From assembly GCF_000372725.1 (NCBI RefSeq), contig NW_005194878.1, forward strand, positions 71,389 to 135,388: a stretch of DNA of 64,000 nucleotides. Direction: 5' to 3'. This DNA is from Emiliania huxleyi CCMP1516. Its lineage: Eukaryota; Haptophyta; Isochrysidales; Noelaerhabdaceae. This document shows, piece after piece, positions 60,762 to 64,000 of this stretch. Position 1 is the first letter of the stretch. Each line of letters starts with the position of its first letter. A program made the position numbers and the translations under genes. A model generated the notes under the pieces. It saw only the letters and a program-made list of their open reading frames with translations. It did no database searches and was not told where the DNA came from.

Positions 60762-62321
60762 TCACTTCTTCTTCTTCTTCTTGCCGCCAGACGGCGCCGG
60801 TGCGGGCGCGGGCGCGGGCGCCTCGCCCTCGCTCTCAGAGCCCGAGCTCGCGTTGAGCGCCGCGAGGAGGTCGGCGACTGAGCCCTCGGGCTCGTCGTCG
60901 TCGTCGTCCGAGGGTGGCGGCGCCGCCGCCTTGCCCTTTCCCTTTTTGCCCTTTTTGCCGCCGGCGGCGGCGGCGGCCTCCTCCTTGTGGCCGTTCTTGG
61001 CCACGTGGTTGAGGAGGTCCTTCACGAGGGTGGGGGCGTCGGTCTCGACGAAGCGGCGTATGCGCGGGTCCGCGAGCGGGTTGCCTGCGAGGCGGACAGT
61101 CTGCAGCTTCTTCGGCGAGAGCGAGCCGAGCTCGATCGGCACCTGGCGCACCTGGTTGCCGGAGAGGTCGAGCGCGGCGAGCATCGGGAGAGAGCCGATG
61201 CCGGGCGGGAGGCGCGAGATGCGGTTGGCTGGCGCGGCGAGGGTGGAGAGGTGCTCCATCTCCTCGTACCTCCACTCCGGGAGCGACTCCAGCGCGTTGT
61301 CGCCCAGTTGCACGGCGACCAGTCCCACCAGCGGCGCGAGCGGCGCGGCGGAAGAGATCTGGTTGTGCGACACGTCGACAACCTGTAGCTGCGAGAGCGA
61401 CGAGAGCGAGGCCGGCAGCTCGCGCAGCTCGTTCTTCGCTGCCTCGAGGTTGCGCAGCCTCGGCAGCGACGCGAACACGTCGGGGAGCGCCGTCAGCGCG
61501 TTGTTAGAGACGATGAGCGTCGTCAGGTGGGAGAGCTGGCCGAGCCGAGGCGGGAGCGAGGTGAGCGCGCCCGCCGCCATCTCCAGCCGCAGCTCCTGCA
61601 GGCAGACGCAGTTCCATAGCGCCGGGTCGACCGTCGACACGCCAGGCAGCGGCTCCTTGCCGCGCAGCGACAGCTCGCGCCTCGTCTCGGACAGCACGGC
61701 CTTGACCTCGCCCCACACGGGCTCCGGCGCCTCGGCGAGCGCCGCTTGCAGAGCCTCCGCCGCCTGCACCTTTTTGCGGTGAACCTCCTCTTGCTCGTTG
61801 ACCGCCGACGCCAGCTTCTGCGACGCCTTGAAGACGCGCGCCGTTTGCCTCTCCGCCTCGCCCTCCTCCTCCGACTCGTCCGACGACTCGGCGTGGCCCT
61901 TTGGGTCCCTCAGGAAGGCGGCGACCTTGTCGTGCTTGCGCGCCGCGGCGTACTCCGCCGCCGTCTTGCCCTTCTCGCACTTGGTGCCCAGCGGCGCGCG
62001 GCCCTTGACGACGAGCAGCTTGACGCACGCTAGCTTGCCATTGTGAGCCGCCATCATCAGCGGCGTGCGGCCCTCGTCATCGGCCTCCTCGACCTCGTCC
62101 TTGGTGCCAACCTTGAGGATGCTGTCCAGGATCGTATCGAGCGCCTCGCTCAGCCCCGCTGCCGCCGCGATCTGCAGCCCCGTGTGCCCGTCCTCGTCCT
62201 CAGTGCGCGTCGTCACGCCGCCGTGCCGCAGGCACCAGCGCAGCGTGTCGAGCTTCTGGTCACGGATCGCGTTGAAGTACTGCACACGCGGCGGCGCTTT
62301 GCCGCCCTTCTTCGGCGCCAT
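60762..62321 (-). CDS. Ankyrin-LRR protein with Lys/acidic tail
   Basis: Intronless, 519 residues from ATG at 62321 (MAPKKGGKAPPRVQYFNAI); the frame is open further upstream but only through poly-Ala from the GCT repeat. Ankyrin repeats span about residues 15-130 (DEDGHTGLQIAAAAG, DDEGRTPLMMAAHNGKLACV). A coiled-coil-like region follows (SAVNEQEEVHRKKVQAAEAL), then about seven leucine-rich repeats (LTTLIVSNNALTALPDVF, LQVVDVSHNQIS, LAALDLSGNQVRQVP) of the plant-intracellular/SHOC2-like type. The tail alternates Lys-rich (KKGKKGKGK), acidic (DDDDDEPEG) and Pro-Ala stretches, ending in six Lys. Likely a cytosolic or nuclear scaffold; no enzymatic domain. Confidence 0.85.
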   Translation of the reverse strand: MAPKKGGKAPPRVQYFNAIRDQKLDTLRWCLRHGGVTTRTEDEDGHTGLQIAAAAGLSEALDTILDSILKVGTKDEVEEADDEGRTPLMMAAHNGKLACVKLLVVKGRAPLGTKCEKGKTAAEYAAARKHDKVAAFLRDPKGHAESSDESEEEGEAERQTARVFKASQKLASAVNEQEEVHRKKVQAAEALQAALAEAPEPVWGEVKAVLSETRRELSLRGKEPLPGVSTVDPALWNCVCLQELRLEMAAGALTSLPPRLGQLSHLTTLIVSNNALTALPDVFASLPRLRNLEAAKNELRELPASLSSLSQLQVVDVSHNQISSAAPLAPLVGLVAVQLGDNALESLPEWRYEEMEHLSTLAAPANRISRLPPGIGSLPMLAALDLSGNQVRQVPIELGSLSPKKLQTVRLAGNPLADPRIRRFVETDAPTLVKDLLNHVAKNGHKEEAAAAAGGKKGKKGKGKAAAPPPSDDDDDEPEGSVADLLAALNASSGSESEGEAPAPAPAPAPSGGKKKKKK

Positions 62322-62378
62322 GTCACCGCGATCTGCTGCGGCGGCACTTGAGCGCGACGCGCGTTTTTCTCTGTTGCT

Positions 62379-62380
<2 letters not shown>

Positions 62381-62419
<39 letters not shown>
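62381..62419. repeat. (GCT)13 microsatellite in the 5' leader
   Basis: About 13 GCT triplets, 60-100 bp upstream of the ATG of the ankyrin-LRR gene (CAG/AGC on its sense strand). Likely length-variable. Confidence 0.95.
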
Positions 62420-62420
<1 letters not shown>

Positions 62421-63505
62421 GCCAACGCTAGATACGCGATTCCCCCACCCCGCCCGCCCGCCCGCCCTGCCCGCCCACCCGTCCACCCTCCTACCCTCCC
62501 GACTGCCCACTCACATCGCCATACGCGCAGGCGCTCGAGAGCTCCCCTCGCTGCCTACTCGCTGCCTCTGGGGAGGAGGGGAAGACGTAGGGCTGCATGC
62601 GCGCCTTCCAACCGAGGCCCCTCCCCGAAAGGCAAGCATTAGACCCATGAAACCGAGACCCCTCCCCCCCCGCCCCGATCCCCCCACCCCCTTGCTCCCC
62701 TCCCCCCCCTCGGGAGGGCCGAACTGAGGCGCCCGTGGGGACCCCACAATTCCCTTCCCCCCTCGGAGGGGGCCGGACGGAGGCGTACCCCGTGGGCCCC
62801 GCTCTTTCCCTCGCATAGCGGCCACTCTTCGGATCGCTGGTCGAGCGACCCGGGGGATGCCCCGCGCGCCTGACCCAGGCGCGCGAGAAACGAATCTGCG
62901 AGGCGAGGCCGCTCACGCGGCCCGATGGGGAGGAACGGGGCGAGCCCCCTCCAACCCACCCGCGCTAGGTCTCGGGTTTGACGCATGGGGTCACTCCCGC
63001 GAAACCCGTGAACTAGCCGGGGCAGTCGGAGAAGGGGCAACTCCGTGCACTGACGGTCGGCCGTCAGAAAACACGCCTCGGATTACTGTGCCTTCCCCGG
63101 GTGCAGCCTTTCGGTTCGTGAAGGGTCGGTGCGTGTCGTGACCCCCTGGAACACCCGTACCCCCGCACCATCTCCGTCGCTTGGTTCCATAACCTCTGCC
63201 ACCACCGGGAGGCGGCCAGGGCTTCATAGACTCGGTCGAGAGACCCCAGATTGGCATCCATGCCTCTCTGGACAGGGTGGCCCGCCACAACGACCCCTGG
63301 AATTGCGACTCGCCGCTTTCCTCCCGCTGTGATTCTGTGTGAGCTCTGTCTCTTGATTTGCCAACAACATACCTAAAACCTCGAGAACCTCGAGAGAACA
63401 AAGAAAAACAAAACAACTCTCTCTCACAGCAGACAGGCTCGAACAAAGAAAACGAACTCTGCTGTCCCTGATCCGAACGCCCAAAATCGCCCGCAAAATC
63501 GTGCT
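62420..63505. other. Intergenic; includes inverted copy of the 8347-8383 repeat
   Basis: CCCGCCCG simple sequence, then a CCCCTCCCCC-rich tract to ~62760. The block at about 63405-63442 is the reverse complement of 8347-8383. No gene is supported; mirrored frames at 62491-63446 lack domains. Confidence 0.5.
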
Positions 63506-63910
63506 ATGTCGCAGCTCGCCCTGCTCAACGAGTATTCACGGCAGCCGTCGCAGGCGCTCCTGCTGCGTACGCGCGGCCCGCTCGTCCTCCAGAAGCGCGT
63601 CGCGATGCTCAGCGCGCCGCGCGCGGCCGACGAGGAGCTGCTCCGGTCAATTCATTCTGCAGCGGCTGCGCACCTGCCCGTGCGGGGCCAGCCATCGCGG
63701 ATGGGGTTCAGCTCCGTCCGTCGACAACAGGGCGGCCCCTCCTCGCGCATCAAGAGGGTGCCCGCTTCGCGCCCCGGGCAGCGCGCAAAGGAGACGAGCG
63801 CTGCCGCCGAGAAGGCACACCAAAAGATCTCAAAGGCGGGCCGGCGGTCGAAGCAGCCGTCGCGATTCGACGACATCGAAAGCCGGCCCTACCGCCGCGT
63901 GCTGGGACAG
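63506..63910 (+). CDS. 5' exon of an unknown basic protein, gene continues past the window
   Basis: ATG 63506 opens MSQLALLNEYSRQPSQALLL; the frame stays coding-like through LVLQKRVAMLSAPRAADEEL, AKETSAAAEKAHQKISKAG and RFDDIESRPYRRVLGQ, where CAG|GC at 63910/63911 looks like the usual GC donor. Beyond it composition becomes AT-rich. 135 residues, basic. No family is recognised. Confidence 0.5.
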
Positions 63911-64000
63911 GCGCATAAACGCACACGCCCCCCCTTATTATTTGGAAAAATAATGTTCATCCGGAAATTCGTATGGCGATGAAAGCCCGGGCAACTTGAC

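Noticed and set aside
60781-61782. 333-codon plus-strand frame
   Set aside because: It lies opposite the ankyrin-LRR gene; its Ser/Arg/Ala composition mirrors that gene's codons and it has no domain.
62820-63200. Possible tRNA or structured RNA
   Set aside because: Some short complementary segments are present, but I could not form a cloverleaf with conserved T-loop bases.

Overview
This is GC-rich nuclear DNA from a unicellular eukaryotic alga. Genes are short and close together on both strands and many have small introns. About 31 introns can be placed by joining reading frames across them, and about 19 of these start with GC instead of GT, usually as CAG|GC or AAG|GC, with AG at the 3' end. 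Several introns are bounded by direct repeats of 5 to 19 bp. This, with proline/serine-linker Cys-rich proteins, ankyrin/RCC1/U-box expansions and type II Golgi enzymes, fits a haptophyte such as Emiliania huxleyi. The species is an inference. I saw no rRNA, no CRISPR and no bacterial-style operons, and I did not find a convincing tRNA.

Layout. 1-2715: 3'-truncated DmdC-like acyl-CoA dehydrogenase with minisatellite introns. 3451-5300: two foldback (inverted-repeat) elements. 5521-11343: ankyrin/U-box protein, then two F-box-like/RCC1 paralogues; a third lies at 17770-19188. 11600-14800: gene fragments and a secreted Cys-rich protein. 15625-16944 (-): fucosyltransferase-like type II enzyme. 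19200-23400: mostly non-coding, with interstitial TTAGGG arrays at 21552-21790. 23418-24697: a small membrane protein and an unknown protein. 25254-25800: a ~190-bp tandem array. 27178-32829: SAM-like/4-TM protein, a Pro-rich Cys-rich type II protein, a carbohydrate sulfotransferase and a MATE transporter. 33330-35187 (-): frameshifted PARP-ARM gene. 35253-36136: a less GC-rich two-ORF island. 36819-38560: DGAT2-like acyltransferase. 39466-45608: Cys-rich protein, EF-hand/ankyrin protein and a membrane metalloprotease. 46976-52238 (-): a 1,589-residue transposase-OTU protease fusion, probably a mobile element. 52424-53702: alpha/beta hydrolase. 55652-58756: membrane-anchored TIR-like protein. 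60762-62321 (-): ankyrin-LRR protein. 63506 to the right edge: 5' part of an unknown gene.

Themes. There are lipid enzymes (acyl-CoA dehydrogenase, DGAT2-like, hydrolase), glycan-modifying Golgi enzymes (fucosyltransferase-like, sulfotransferase) and ubiquitin or signalling repeat proteins (U-box, F-box/RCC1, OTU, PARP, TIR). Nothing shows that neighbours are co-regulated. Some frameshifts may be real decay, others base-call errors: two stretches (about 59614-59815 and 60310-60510) look like low-quality read ends built into the assembly.
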